From assembly GCA_048262255.1 (NCBI GenBank), contig JBLXFH010000005.1, forward strand, positions 62,001 through 126,000: a stretch of DNA of 64,000 bases, read 5' to 3'. A model generated the notes under the pieces. The model searched no databases. It had not been told where the DNA came from and saw only the letters and a program-made list of their open reading frames with translations. Both the position numbers and the translations under genes were made by a program. Positions 50,900 to 59,376 of the stretch are shown here, one piece after another (within the stretch, counting starts at the first letter, position 1; each line of letters starts with the position of its first letter). The stretch is from JABMNT01 sp048262255 (GTDB lineage Bacteria; Pseudomonadota; Alphaproteobacteria; Rhodospirillales; Casp-alpha2).

Positions 50900-51298
50900 A
50901 TGTATCCTTCGCATCAGAAATCCGCTCTGCAAGCCTATCAGCGCGCCCAAACGTCCGCCTTGCCGCCCAAGCAGATTGAAGTCATGGCCTTTAATCGGGC
51001 CGCAGCCCAACTCAAGCAGGCCAGCCAGAATATCCGAAATTACGGAGCTTATGCCACAGCGCTGAAACATAACCAGCGCTTGTGGACGGCTGTTCAGGCG
51101 GCGTTGACCGGCGATACGTGCCGGGTGCCAGACGCCATCCGCACACAAATGCTCAATCTCAGCCTGTTTGTTGATACGCAAACCCTGAAAGCCCTCAGCC
51201 GACCGAGCGCCAACGCGTTGACACCGCTTATTGAAATCAATTTCAGTATGGCCGGTGGATTGGCGGAGAGCGGGCGCGACCCCCATACCCTGAATTAG
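50900..51298 (+). CDS. flaF: Flagellar biosynthesis regulator FlaF
   Basis: A 132-residue FlaF protein, needed for flagellin synthesis or secretion in alphaproteobacteria. YPSHQKSALQAYQRAQTSAL, LKHNQRLWTAVQAALTG and LNLSLFVDTQTLKALS are family blocks (in part NQRLWTA). Paired with the flagellin gene upstream. FlbT, often next to it, is absent here. Confidence 0.9.
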   Translation: MYPSHQKSALQAYQRAQTSALPPKQIEVMAFNRAAAQLKQASQNIRNYGAYATALKHNQRLWTAVQAALTGDTCRVPDAIRTQMLNLSLFVDTQTLKALSRPSANALTPLIEINFSMAGGLAESGRDPHTLN

Positions 51299-51400
51299 TT
51301 TTTTGCCGCAGGAGTTCACTTTCAGAGTTGTTGCATCCGCCAACAGGGGCTAAAACGTCGCCCAAGCGAGGCTGCCGCTAGGCTGGCCCAGACTGGTGCA

Positions 51401-51477
51401 GGTTCCGTAGCTCAACTGGATAGAGCACTCGCCTTCTAAGCGAGATGTTGCAGGTTCAAGTCCTGCCGGGACCGCCA
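51401..51477 (+). tRNA. tRNA-Arg (UCU)
   Basis: A 77-base cloverleaf with encoded CCA. Acceptor GGTTCCG pairs with CGGGACC (one T-G pair), the anticodon stem CTCGC/GCGAG encloses CTTCTAA giving UCU, and the T arm is GCAGGTTCAAGTCCTGC. No integrase or direct repeat of its 3' end lies nearby. Confidence 0.97.
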
Positions 51478-51526
51478 GCCAAATGTTTCAAATACCTGGA
51501 ACGCCTTAACGGATGAAAGCGCCTTA

Positions 51527-52747
51527 ATGTTTCCTGTCGTCCTGTCCATTATCGCGATTGTTTTCAGTACAGTCATTTTGCAGCTGGGCAACAATATGGT
51601 GAGTCCGGTTCTTGTGGTCCGGGCCTTGGATGCCGGTGCGGATTTGGGGTATGTCGCGCTGATCCCGACGGCTTATGGAGTCGGTTTTATGGGCGGCTGC
51701 TTCTGGGGCCAGAAGCTTATTAAACAAATTGGCCATATCCGCAGTTTTGCTGTTGCTGCGGCCTTGCTGGCAGCGCTGGCAATTACCATGCAACTGGCAC
51801 CAAGCACAACAGCCTGGATTCTTATACGCGGCGTTATGGGGTGTTCGATCGCCGTCATCACAACCTGTGCCGACAGCTGGGTCGGTAGCGGAACGCCTGC
51901 GGCTCTGCGCGGACGGGTTATGGGCCTATATGCCACGGTGACAAAACTGGCCCATGTTTCAGCGCCGGCATTGCTGGCGTTCTCACCCTTTATCAGCGAG
52001 CAGGCGATTTTGCTGGCGAGTGCTCTGTTTGCCCTGTCGCTGGTTCCTGTCGCGATGACACGTATTACAGCCCCCGTCGATACCAACCCGACCAAAGGGT
52101 TGTCATTTCCGGCCCTGATCCGAGACGCACCAAGCGCCCTCTTGGCGGCTTTTGTGGTCGGCCTGACAAACGGCGCGGTTCTAAACCTGTTGCCGGCTTA
52201 TGGGGTGGGCATCAAAATTCCCTACGCCGAAGTTCTGGCCCTGCTGTCGATTATGCATCTGGGCGGATTGGCCCTGCAGTGGCCTGTTGGCCTGCTTTCG
52301 GATTTCTTCGATCGTCGCGCCGTAATGACCGGTGGTTTTTTCTTAGCCGCAGCAGCAGCGCTTGCCATTCCGGTCTTTATTGGTGATCCGAAAATCATCG
52401 CCTTGTCGCTGGCGTTTGTCTGGGGCGGCACCTCCCTGTCAATCTATTCAATTGCTCTGGCCCATGCCATTGACCATTTTGAAGGGGATAACATCGTCAC
52501 TGTTTGTGCAACCATGCTGGTCACCTGGTCAATAGGGTCGTTGCTTGGGCCAGCTGTCGCCGGGCAGTTTATGGATGTGTTCGAAGCAAAAGCCCTGTTT
52601 CAGTTCAGTGCGGCTTTTCAGGGTCTGGCAGGGGCTTTTCTGGTTTTTCGAATCTTAAAAACGGTGCGTCGCAACCGGCGATCCCGGTTTATCAATGTTC
52701 CCATATCCAGCAATATCATACATTCCCTTGACCCTCGGAGAGAATAA
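51527..52747 (+). CDS. MFS transporter
   Basis: A 406-residue major facilitator protein with 12 predicted membrane segments. GYVALIPTAYGVGFMGGCFWGQKL shows the loop 2-3 type motif, and LGGLALQWPVGLLSDFFDRRAVMTGG (in part GLLSDFFDRRAVM) the symmetrical motif between segments 8 and 9. It resembles the YcaD-like group; substrate unknown. Starts 49 bases after tRNA-Arg. Confidence 0.85.
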   Translation: MFPVVLSIIAIVFSTVILQLGNNMVSPVLVVRALDAGADLGYVALIPTAYGVGFMGGCFWGQKLIKQIGHIRSFAVAAALLAALAITMQLAPSTTAWILIRGVMGCSIAVITTCADSWVGSGTPAALRGRVMGLYATVTKLAHVSAPALLAFSPFISEQAILLASALFALSLVPVAMTRITAPVDTNPTKGLSFPALIRDAPSALLAAFVVGLTNGAVLNLLPAYGVGIKIPYAEVLALLSIMHLGGLALQWPVGLLSDFFDRRAVMTGGFFLAAAAALAIPVFIGDPKIIALSLAFVWGGTSLSIYSIALAHAIDHFEGDNIVTVCATMLVTWSIGSLLGPAVAGQFMDVFEAKALFQFSAAFQGLAGAFLVFRILKTVRRNRRSRFINVPISSNIIHSLDPRRE

Positions 52748-52811
52748 GGCGGTTCAAGGATAAGTGTGGGTTCTGAAGCTGATTAACGGCAGGCCGTTGA
52801 TTGGCCGGAGA

Positions 52812-53525
52812 TTAGTCGACAAAGAAGTCCTGATGTTCGACTTTTACTTTTTGAATAACCTGAAAGATATTGCTCAGGTGCTTGCGCATGGCGCTGGCGG
52901 CGGCATCTTCGTCATTTTTACATACGGCATCGACAACCGCCTCGTGATCCCGAATGATTCGAGCAACACTGTCGGGGTCGCGTACGGCCAAATGCCGGAC
53001 CCGGTCGAGATGTGCTTTCGCCGCATGGACAATTTCCCAAACGTCCGGATGACCGGATATCCGCATGAAACATTTGTGCAGTGTTTCATCGCTTTCAAAA
53101 AAGGCCTTGTCGTCATTGTTGGCATGACAGTCTTTCTGGTGGGCGATAACCGTTCGTAGCTCTTGCGCATCGTCTTGCGAACAGACACGGGCCGCTTCAC
53201 AAACCAGCCGGCATTCCAGTGTTTCGCGTACCAGATAATTGCTCTCGAGATTTTTAATGTTGATAGGGGCGACATAGCTGCCGCGTTGCGGTCGCACTTC
53301 GATCAGGCCTTCACGCTGCAGGAACTGCAAAGCTTCCCTAACAGGCGTGCGGCTGGTGCCCAGTTCCTGAGCAAGTTCGTTTTCTGACAAGCGTCTGCCC
53401 GGAAGCAATTCAGCGGAGATGATGAGGTTCCGCAGATGATCCAGAATCTGACTTTTCGTCGTCGACTGTCTGCCGGGGATTTTGAAAGGCACGGTCATAA
53501 TCGAGCGCATCCTATGCTGTTCCAT
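52812..53525 (-). CDS. GntR family (FadR/FCD) transcriptional regulator
   Basis: A 237-residue regulator. The winged helix (LPGRRLSENELAQELGTSRTPVREALQFL, in part ELGTSRTPVREAL) is followed by an FCD ligand-binding domain with the metal-site His residues (FFESDETLHKCF, RDHEAVVDAV). It is divergent from the DctP TRAP transporter, so likely controls it in response to its substrate. An inverted repeat in the shared spacer is a candidate operator. Start uncertain between 53525, 53510 and 53498. Confidence 0.9.
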   Translation of the reverse strand: MEQHRMRSIMTVPFKIPGRQSTTKSQILDHLRNLIISAELLPGRRLSENELAQELGTSRTPVREALQFLQREGLIEVRPQRGSYVAPINIKNLESNYLVRETLECRLVCEAARVCSQDDAQELRTVIAHQKDCHANNDDKAFFESDETLHKCFMRISGHPDVWEIVHAAKAHLDRVRHLAVRDPDSVARIIRDHEAVVDAVCKNDEDAAASAMRKHLSNIFQVIQKVKVEHQDFFVD

Positions 53526-53553
53526 TCGATGTTGCTAGCGCCCATTTTTAATA

Positions 53554-53575
53554 CTTGCATACTAATATGCAAGTG
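53554..53575. promoter_or_regulatory. Inverted-repeat operator for the GntR regulator
   Basis: ACTTGCATA-CTAA-TATGCAAGT, perfect 9-bp arms around four bases, midway between the divergent gntR and dctP genes. The arm structure and the 66-base distance to dctP fit an FCD-type GntR operator. Binding is inferred. Confidence 0.65.
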
Positions 53576-53641
53576 TGTATTCCAGAACGGATCAACGAAT
53601 AAAAAAATAAATCCGTAACGAAAAAACATGGGAGCAGTTAA

Positions 53642-54631
53642 ATGATGAAATCAATAAAAGTGTCGCGTTCTATGAAAGCTTTGCTTCTTGGGACCGTTTT
53701 ATCGCTTGGGGCAGGGCTTCAGGCGCAGGCTGAAACCTTGCGGTTCGGCACCGTTCTCTCTGCACAAGACCCGATGGGGCAGGGGTTGGAGCACTTTGCC
53801 AAGAATGTCGAAGAACGGACAAAAGGTGAGGTGAAGGTCGAGATATTTCACAATTCCCAACTGGGGGATACGCGGGACATGATTGATCAGGCCCGTGCCG
53901 GTGCCAATATAGGAACGGTGACAGATGTTGCACGTCTTGGCAGCTTTGTCCCTGAGCTTGCTGTAATGAGTGCGCCTTTTGTCTTCGATAACTTTGCGGA
54001 GGCCGATAAGTTTGCCTCTTCAGAGCCTTATCTCAAGTGGGCCGACCAGTTGAAGGAAAAAGCCGGATTGGTGATGCTTTCCTCAAACTGGTATCAGGGG
54101 CCGCGCCATGCGTTGACCCAAAAGCCAATCGCGTCTCCTGCCGATCTGGCCGGGGTGAAGATGCGGACCATTGGAGCGCCAGTCTGGATTGAAACCATTC
54201 GGGCCATGGGCGCTGTTCCCACACCGATGCCCTGGGCTGAGGTCTATTCGGCCTTGCAACTGGGCGCAATTGACGCCGCTGAAGCTCAGCCCACAGCCAT
54301 CTGGGGCGCCAAGCTCTATGAAGTTGTCAAATACGTCAATCTGACCGGTCATATACAGCTTTTAACGGCTCTGATTACAAGTGGAGAAGCCTGGGATCGT
54401 TTGACCCCGGAGCAGCAGAAGATTGTCCGGGAAGAGGCTGTAAAAAGTGGCCGGTATGCATCGGGCCTGACAGAGTCCCTGGGTAAAAAAGCGCTTGAGG
54501 ATGTGGCCGCGAGCGGTGTTAAAATCAACGAAGTCGATGTTTCGGTTTTCAGAAAAGCCGTAGGCGGCGTTCACGCCCAACTGGGGCTTGATGACGAAGT
54601 TGCCGTCATCAACAAGGTTCTCGGTAAGTAA
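53642..54631 (+). CDS. dctP: TRAP transporter substrate-binding protein DctP
   Basis: A 329-residue periplasmic binding protein with a signal peptide ending at QAQA-ETL near residue 30. LRFGTVLSAQDPMGQGLEHFAKNV and the binding-site Arg in VKMRTIGAPVWIETIRAMGAVPTPMPWAEVYSALQLGAIDAAE (in part KMRTIGAPVW) define the DctP family. Binds an organic acid or amino acid-like ligand. GGGAGCAG precedes the start. Confidence 0.93.
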   Translation: MMKSIKVSRSMKALLLGTVLSLGAGLQAQAETLRFGTVLSAQDPMGQGLEHFAKNVEERTKGEVKVEIFHNSQLGDTRDMIDQARAGANIGTVTDVARLGSFVPELAVMSAPFVFDNFAEADKFASSEPYLKWADQLKEKAGLVMLSSNWYQGPRHALTQKPIASPADLAGVKMRTIGAPVWIETIRAMGAVPTPMPWAEVYSALQLGAIDAAEAQPTAIWGAKLYEVVKYVNLTGHIQLLTALITSGEAWDRLTPEQQKIVREEAVKSGRYASGLTESLGKKALEDVAASGVKINEVDVSVFRKAVGGVHAQLGLDDEVAVINKVLGK

Positions 54632-54667
54632 CCTCCCGGTAAATGCGGCGTAAATGGAGTCAAAATA

Positions 54668-55144
54668 GTGTTTCAGCGTATCGAATTCATTTGCGCCGCA
54701 TTTCTGCTGGCCACCATCGTTCTGCTGGTGGCCGTTGGCTCGGTAACGCGCTACATGGGGATCCCCATCATTGGCGCTATTGAAATCGCCCAGATGCTGT
54801 TTATCTGGCTGTGTATGATCGCCGCAGATATTGCCATGCAACGTTCCCGGCATTTCGGTCTGGGGTTTCTGTCACATTTCCTTTCGCCAAAAGGTGCATG
54901 GCTGCTGCGTCTGTGCAATTTCTGCATTGTCGCTGCACTGCTGGCGTTTTTATTCTTTTATTCCATTAAACTCACTGTGATCAGTCATCCACGACTGATC
55001 GGTGGTATTCAAATGCATTATTCCTTTATTACGGCGGCTTTGTGCCTGGGCCTTGCCCTCATGTTCCGCACAACCATTGCGCAGTTGATCCAGGAGGTGC
55101 GTTCCGGCGCTGCCGATCAGGACGAGATGCAGCCCCCATGTTAA
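54668..55144 (+). CDS. dctQ: TRAP transporter small permease DctQ
   Basis: A 158-residue, four-segment membrane protein. VTRYMGIPIIGAIEIAQMLFIWLCMIAADIAMQRSRHFGLGFL matches DctQ (in part RYMGIPIIGAIEIAQ). Starts with GTG, GGAG about nine bases upstream. Its end overlaps the dctM start. Confidence 0.9.
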   Translation: MFQRIEFICAAFLLATIVLLVAVGSVTRYMGIPIIGAIEIAQMLFIWLCMIAADIAMQRSRHFGLGFLSHFLSPKGAWLLRLCNFCIVAALLAFLFFYSIKLTVISHPRLIGGIQMHYSFITAALCLGLALMFRTTIAQLIQEVRSGAADQDEMQPPC

Positions 55145-56418
55145 TAACCATAGCGGTGTTATTTGCGGTTCTGCTGCTGATTGGCGTTCCGGTTGCCTTC
55201 GCTCTGGCGATTGCCTGTATTCCGGTCTTTGTGATCAGTGGCGCCATGCCGCCAACCATTGTCCTGCAGAAGATGGCGGTCGCGACGCAGTCCTTTCCGT
55301 TGCTGGCGGTTCCTTTTTTCATTCTGGCCGGTAACCTTCTCAACGCTACGGGAATTACCGAGCGGCTGGTCCGTTTCTCGCGACTTCTGACCGGCTGGAT
55401 GGCCGGTGGCCTGGCGCAAATCAGCGTGGTTTTGAGTTTCATGCTGGGCGGAATTTCCGGCTCGGCGGTTGCTGATGCCTCCATGGAGTCACGCCTGTTT
55501 GGCGAGACCATGGCGGAACGCGGATACAAAAAAGGGTTTTCAGCCGCCGTTATTGCTTTCAGCTCGATCATTACGGCAACCATCCCACCGAGCATCGGGC
55601 TGATTCTGTTTGGTTTTATCAATGAGGTGTCCATTGGCCGCCTGTTATTGGGCGGTATTTTGCCGGGCATAATCCTGACAGGGTTACTGTTACTGATCAC
55701 GGGGCTGGTCGCCAAACGTCACGGTTATGTGGCTGAAATGGATCAGCGACCGACGGGCCGCGAACTCTGGAGCAGCTTTCTGGAAAGCATCTGGGCTTTG
55801 ATGTTCCCGATTATTCTGATTGTCGGTTTCCGGTTTGGCATTTTTACGGCTACGGAAGCCGGGGCGTTTCTTGTTTTCTATGCGCTGTTCATCGGTCTGT
55901 TCGTTTATCGCGAGTTGACGTATCCAAAGTTGGTCGTGGCTTTACGCGGTACCGTGGATGATCTGGGTATGGTTATGTTGCTGATCATCATGGCGGCTGT
56001 ACTCGGTTACGCTGTGACTCTGGAACGCGCCCCTCAGCATCTGGCCGAAATGGTCACCGCTTTGACGGATGACCCGGCGTTCATTTTGTTTCTGGTTGTT
56101 GTGATGCTGGTCGCGACCGGAATGGTTCTTGAGGCAGCGGCAAACATCCTGCTGATTACACCTATCGTCCTGCCGGTGCTGGTCGCCAGTGGGTTTGATC
56201 CCATTCACATGGGGGTGTTGATTGTCACGGTTATCAATTTCGGGGGACTGACACCGCCGGTCGGTGTGATCATGTTCACGGTGTGCGGTATTCTGAAATG
56301 TACTGTCAGTGAATTTACCCGATCCGCAATGCCGTTCTTTGCCGGAATGATTGCCCTGTTTGTTTTCCTGGCTGCGGTTCCCCAAATTGTTCTTTTTCTG
56401 CCCAATGCCCTGATGTAA
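55138..56418 (+). CDS. dctM: TRAP transporter large permease DctM
   Basis: A 426-residue, about 12-segment permease. SFPLLAVPFFILAGNLLNATGIT, GGISGSAVADASMESRLF and TATIPPSIGLILFGFI are signature blocks (in part PPSIGLILFGF). ATG 55138 overlaps the dctQ stop by seven bases; the longer open frame to 55042 is inside dctQ. Na+-driven uptake with DctPQ. Confidence 0.94.
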   Translation: MLITIAVLFAVLLLIGVPVAFALAIACIPVFVISGAMPPTIVLQKMAVATQSFPLLAVPFFILAGNLLNATGITERLVRFSRLLTGWMAGGLAQISVVLSFMLGGISGSAVADASMESRLFGETMAERGYKKGFSAAVIAFSSIITATIPPSIGLILFGFINEVSIGRLLLGGILPGIILTGLLLLITGLVAKRHGYVAEMDQRPTGRELWSSFLESIWALMFPIILIVGFRFGIFTATEAGAFLVFYALFIGLFVYRELTYPKLVVALRGTVDDLGMVMLLIIMAAVLGYAVTLERAPQHLAEMVTALTDDPAFILFLVVVMLVATGMVLEAAANILLITPIVLPVLVASGFDPIHMGVLIVTVINFGGLTPPVGVIMFTVCGILKCTVSEFTRSAMPFFAGMIALFVFLAAVPQIVLFLPNALM

Positions 56419-56517
56419 CTCTTTAACTCATCATATATGCAACAGGTGTCTTGTCGTTAGATGGCTTCACTTCTATTCTGCCGCCCTCTGCCACTAGATG
56501 CCTAAAGGTCTGCACTA

Positions 56518-57786
56518 ATGTTTAAGAATAATGATGGATTAATTGAAGAAATTCGGGATCGATTTGCCCATGTCGATCAGTGCCCGTATCAGGGGCCGAG
56601 GATTTTTTTTGAAAACGCAGGCGGTGCGTTAACTCTCAAATCGGTCGTTGAGCGTTCGGCAGAGCTTGCGGCCATCCCCGACAATCAGGGACGCGACAAT
56701 CCGGCATCACACGAACTCGTTAATATCATTAATCGATCAAAAGAAGATATCCGGACGTTCCTGGGGGCCGCAAAGGGGCCTGTATTTGTGGGTGAAAGCG
56801 GGACGGAACTGTTGTTCCGGCTGATCAGTGCTGCGATTTTGGGTGCTCCTGAAGGCGGTAATGTGGTCGGCAGCACTTTGGAACACCCGGCCTCTGCCAG
56901 TGCCTGTGACCGTTGGGCCAAGATCGCCAAACGCGACTTCATACGGGTGCCGCACAACAATGAAACGGGCTCGGTGACGGCCGAAGACTATCGCCCCTAT
57001 GTCAATAAAGACACACGGGTTGCGACAATTATCCATACCTCGCCGGTGACCGGCATGGCTGTTGATGTGGCTGCTATTGCTAAAGTGATCCGCTCGGTAT
57101 CGCCTGATTGTTTTATTATTGTCGATGGTATTCAGCATGCGGCGCATGGCGGGCTGGATATTGATGCCTATGGCATCGACGGCTATGCGATATCTCCTTA
57201 CAAGGTGTTCTCGCGTCACGGTTATGGCATCGCCTGGGTCTCCGAGCGTATGTCGGTCTTGCCGCATGACCGGCTGATGGGGTCCGCCGAAGACCAGTGG
57301 GAACTGGGAACCCGCGATACGGCGTCCTATGGGACATTCAGTGAAGTGGTCGATTATTTTGACTGGTTGGGTGGGCATTTTACGGACTCGTCGGATCGCC
57401 GCGAGCGGATCAATGCCGCCGGAGTGGCCATTCACGACCATGAAAAAGACTTAACGACAGCCATGCTTTATGGCGTCGATGGGCAAAGCGGGCTGGCGTC
57501 CATGTCGGAAGTTCAGGTTATTGGTGGTATCGATAACCCGCTCCGGGAAGGTCTTGTTGCCATGACCATAGAAGACATGACGGCAGAGGATCTGGTAAGT
57601 GCGCTACGCGAGCGCGGTATTCGCACCCATGCCCGTAAAAATGATCTCTATTCGGGAAATGTCCTCAACCCGCTCAATCTCGAAAGCTGCGTTCGGGTCT
57701 CCATGTGCCATTACAACACGGAGCAGGAAGTCGCTCGGTTCCTGAGTGCGGTGCAGGAGATTATTGATGAAAGAGGGGCCAATTAA
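56518..57786 (+). CDS. Class V aminotransferase / cysteine desulfurase-like PLP enzyme
   Basis: A 422-residue fold type I PLP enzyme. Asp203 and Gln206-His207 in IIVDGIQHAAHG contact the cofactor, Lys229 in ISPYKVFSRHG forms the Schiff base, and FFENAGGALT and LEHPASA are substrate-site blocks. It resembles the class V branch that includes cysteine desulfurases and amino-acid specific aminotransferases. The upstream TRAP genes (99 bases away) suggest the imported compound is its substrate; identity unknown. Confidence 0.88.
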   Translation: MFKNNDGLIEEIRDRFAHVDQCPYQGPRIFFENAGGALTLKSVVERSAELAAIPDNQGRDNPASHELVNIINRSKEDIRTFLGAAKGPVFVGESGTELLFRLISAAILGAPEGGNVVGSTLEHPASASACDRWAKIAKRDFIRVPHNNETGSVTAEDYRPYVNKDTRVATIIHTSPVTGMAVDVAAIAKVIRSVSPDCFIIVDGIQHAAHGGLDIDAYGIDGYAISPYKVFSRHGYGIAWVSERMSVLPHDRLMGSAEDQWELGTRDTASYGTFSEVVDYFDWLGGHFTDSSDRRERINAAGVAIHDHEKDLTTAMLYGVDGQSGLASMSEVQVIGGIDNPLREGLVAMTIEDMTAEDLVSALRERGIRTHARKNDLYSGNVLNPLNLESCVRVSMCHYNTEQEVARFLSAVQEIIDERGAN

Positions 57787-57907
57787 CCGGGCCTGACTCC
57801 AAAACCTGCAGTTTCACTCGTCAAGCTTAGAGTCAGAGGTTTGATCTTCATACCTTCATTTTTCTGATTTTCTTGGTGATCAGAGAAAGTTAAGTTATTG
57901 TTAACTC

Positions 57908-58336
57908 ATGAGCAATGAGAAGACAGTAGCAATAGACAGGTTATTTGCCTCTTGGCTAATTGGTGGCGGATGCGCCATCATAATTGCGACCTTTGCGGCA
58001 CTGATGGCGGGGCAAGCATTGGCGGAGGTGCGCGTGCGCGGACAACATGCGACCAGCAAACAGCCGTATTGGAATGTGGGGCGGATTGACAAGGACCTGA
58101 CGGCAGCCTGCCAGCGCGGTGAATTCAAGCAGCGCAGATACGTCACCTACTCAGTTGGTTTTATTGGCGAGAGGGGACGGGGGCTGACGGGGATTGCCAA
58201 CAAGGAATGGAATTTGGTGGATCCGAAAGGCCTTGCAAAAACAGGGTTCACCTACCACTTTTTTAATCAGGGGTTTTCGAACTGTAAGGTTTATGTAGCG
58301 CGCACGCCCGAGAAGCGTAACGACGGCAATAACTAA
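57908..58336 (+). CDS. Hypothetical exported protein
   Basis: A 142-residue protein with an N-terminal hydrophobic stretch (LIGGGCAIIIATFAALMAG) cleaved after QALA or kept as an anchor. The remainder is basic and has three Cys; no family is recognised. Upstream 121-base region has no evident terminator. The next gene follows 31 bases later, so they may be cotranscribed. Confidence 0.5.
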   Translation: MSNEKTVAIDRLFASWLIGGGCAIIIATFAALMAGQALAEVRVRGQHATSKQPYWNVGRIDKDLTAACQRGEFKQRRYVTYSVGFIGERGRGLTGIANKEWNLVDPKGLAKTGFTYHFFNQGFSNCKVYVARTPEKRNDGNN

Positions 58337-58367
58337 ATAATCATAAATTAACTGGGATAAAGTTAAA

Positions 58368-58697
58368 ATGACGCTGGGTGTAGAACAAAAACGCAAACGA
58401 TTTCTTCTGGAAACAGAACAGGCCATTCGTGACATTAACCGTGAGATTATTCACGAACGCATCCCCAAAATCACAAGGGCTTCCATTTTGCCTATGGCAA
58501 CAACCGTCGCGCGGATGCGCGCCCGCTATCTGGAAGCCGCTTTTCATATGGCAGACATGAACCAGTCGACGCCGATTGATGAAAAGGATGTTGAAAGTTT
58601 AAGCCATCATCGTGAACTCTATGAGGAATCCCGCGACGCTTTTGATGCACTCATCCGTGCCATCGAGCAGGGTTATGTCGATGTGGAAGACGACTGA
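58368..58697 (+). CDS. Hypothetical helical protein
   Basis: A 109-residue, likely all-helical and cytoplasmic protein. It is charged throughout (KRKRFLLETEQAIRD, RARYLEAAFHMADM, EESRDAFDALIRAIEQG), and no family is recognised. GGGATAAAG lies upstream. Located 24 bases before the oxygenase-like gene. Confidence 0.55.
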   Translation: MTLGVEQKRKRFLLETEQAIRDINREIIHERIPKITRASILPMATTVARMRARYLEAAFHMADMNQSTPIDEKDVESLSHHRELYEESRDAFDALIRAIEQGYVDVEDD

Positions 58698-58721
58698 TTC
58701 CGGTATTTTTGGAGGTTGCCG

Positions 58722-59357
58722 GTGAGTTCAGATCAAGGTCGCGTCAGAGATTTGTGGCCGACAAAATTTTACGAACGCCAGATCGACAGCTTTGAGGAGC
58801 CAAACCGGGCCCTGCTGAAACTTGTTCGTGATCTGGATAAATCAAACAAGAACATTACCGTGGAATATCGGGACAATAACATCCTCAATCTCGATCACCC
58901 GGGGGCCAATTGGCTACGTCAGGAAGTAAATCGGTCGGTTATTGAATATCTGCAGACGATTGGCATTGATTATGCCGTCAACTGGCAGATCCACGCATGG
59001 GCCAATATCAATCGCAAAGGTGATTATCATGACGCCCATAACCATCCGCATTCCTATCTGTCCGGGACCTATTATCTGAAAGTGCCGTCACCGGCGACAG
59101 TAGGCCGGAACAGGTCGGATGTACGGCCTGGGCATATAACCTTTTATGATCCTCGCCCAGGAATTAACATGATTTCGATTAATAAAGATCCATACATCGA
59201 TCCGGAGCATACGATTTTGCCAAAACCGGGTCTGCTGCTTCTATGGCCGGCCTTTCTAAATCACTTCGTGCATCCCAACCTGAGCGATGAAACGCGCATA
59301 TCCATCAGTTTCAATATCGTGCTTAAATGGTCCGACGATTATCTGCCTTCACAATAA
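58722..59357 (+). CDS. TIGR02466-type putative 2OG-Fe(II) oxygenase
   Basis: A 211-residue member of the TIGR02466 family, which shares the cupin-like 2-oxoglutarate/iron oxygenase fold. HDAHNHPHSYLSGTYYL (His and Asp ligands candidates) and LNHFVHPNLSDETRISISFNI, in part HFVHPNLSDETR with the distal His and Arg, give the H-x-D...H...R pattern. GTG 58722 has GGAGG six bases upstream; a TTG at 58716 is too close. Function unknown. It probably forms a unit with the two small genes before it. Confidence 0.78.
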   Translation: MSSDQGRVRDLWPTKFYERQIDSFEEPNRALLKLVRDLDKSNKNITVEYRDNNILNLDHPGANWLRQEVNRSVIEYLQTIGIDYAVNWQIHAWANINRKGDYHDAHNHPHSYLSGTYYLKVPSPATVGRNRSDVRPGHITFYDPRPGINMISINKDPYIDPEHTILPKPGLLLLWPAFLNHFVHPNLSDETRISISFNIVLKWSDDYLPSQ

Positions 59358-59376
59358 GTAACAAAAATTAAATTAA

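Noticed and set aside
51401..51527. tRNA-Arg as an attachment site of a mobile element
   Set aside because: No integrase, no repeated tRNA end, and the downstream MFS gene looks like ordinary chromosome.
52785..52798. AACGGC-AG-GCCGTT hairpin between MFS and gntR ends
   Set aside because: A two-base loop is too tight and no T run follows, so I did not call it a terminator.
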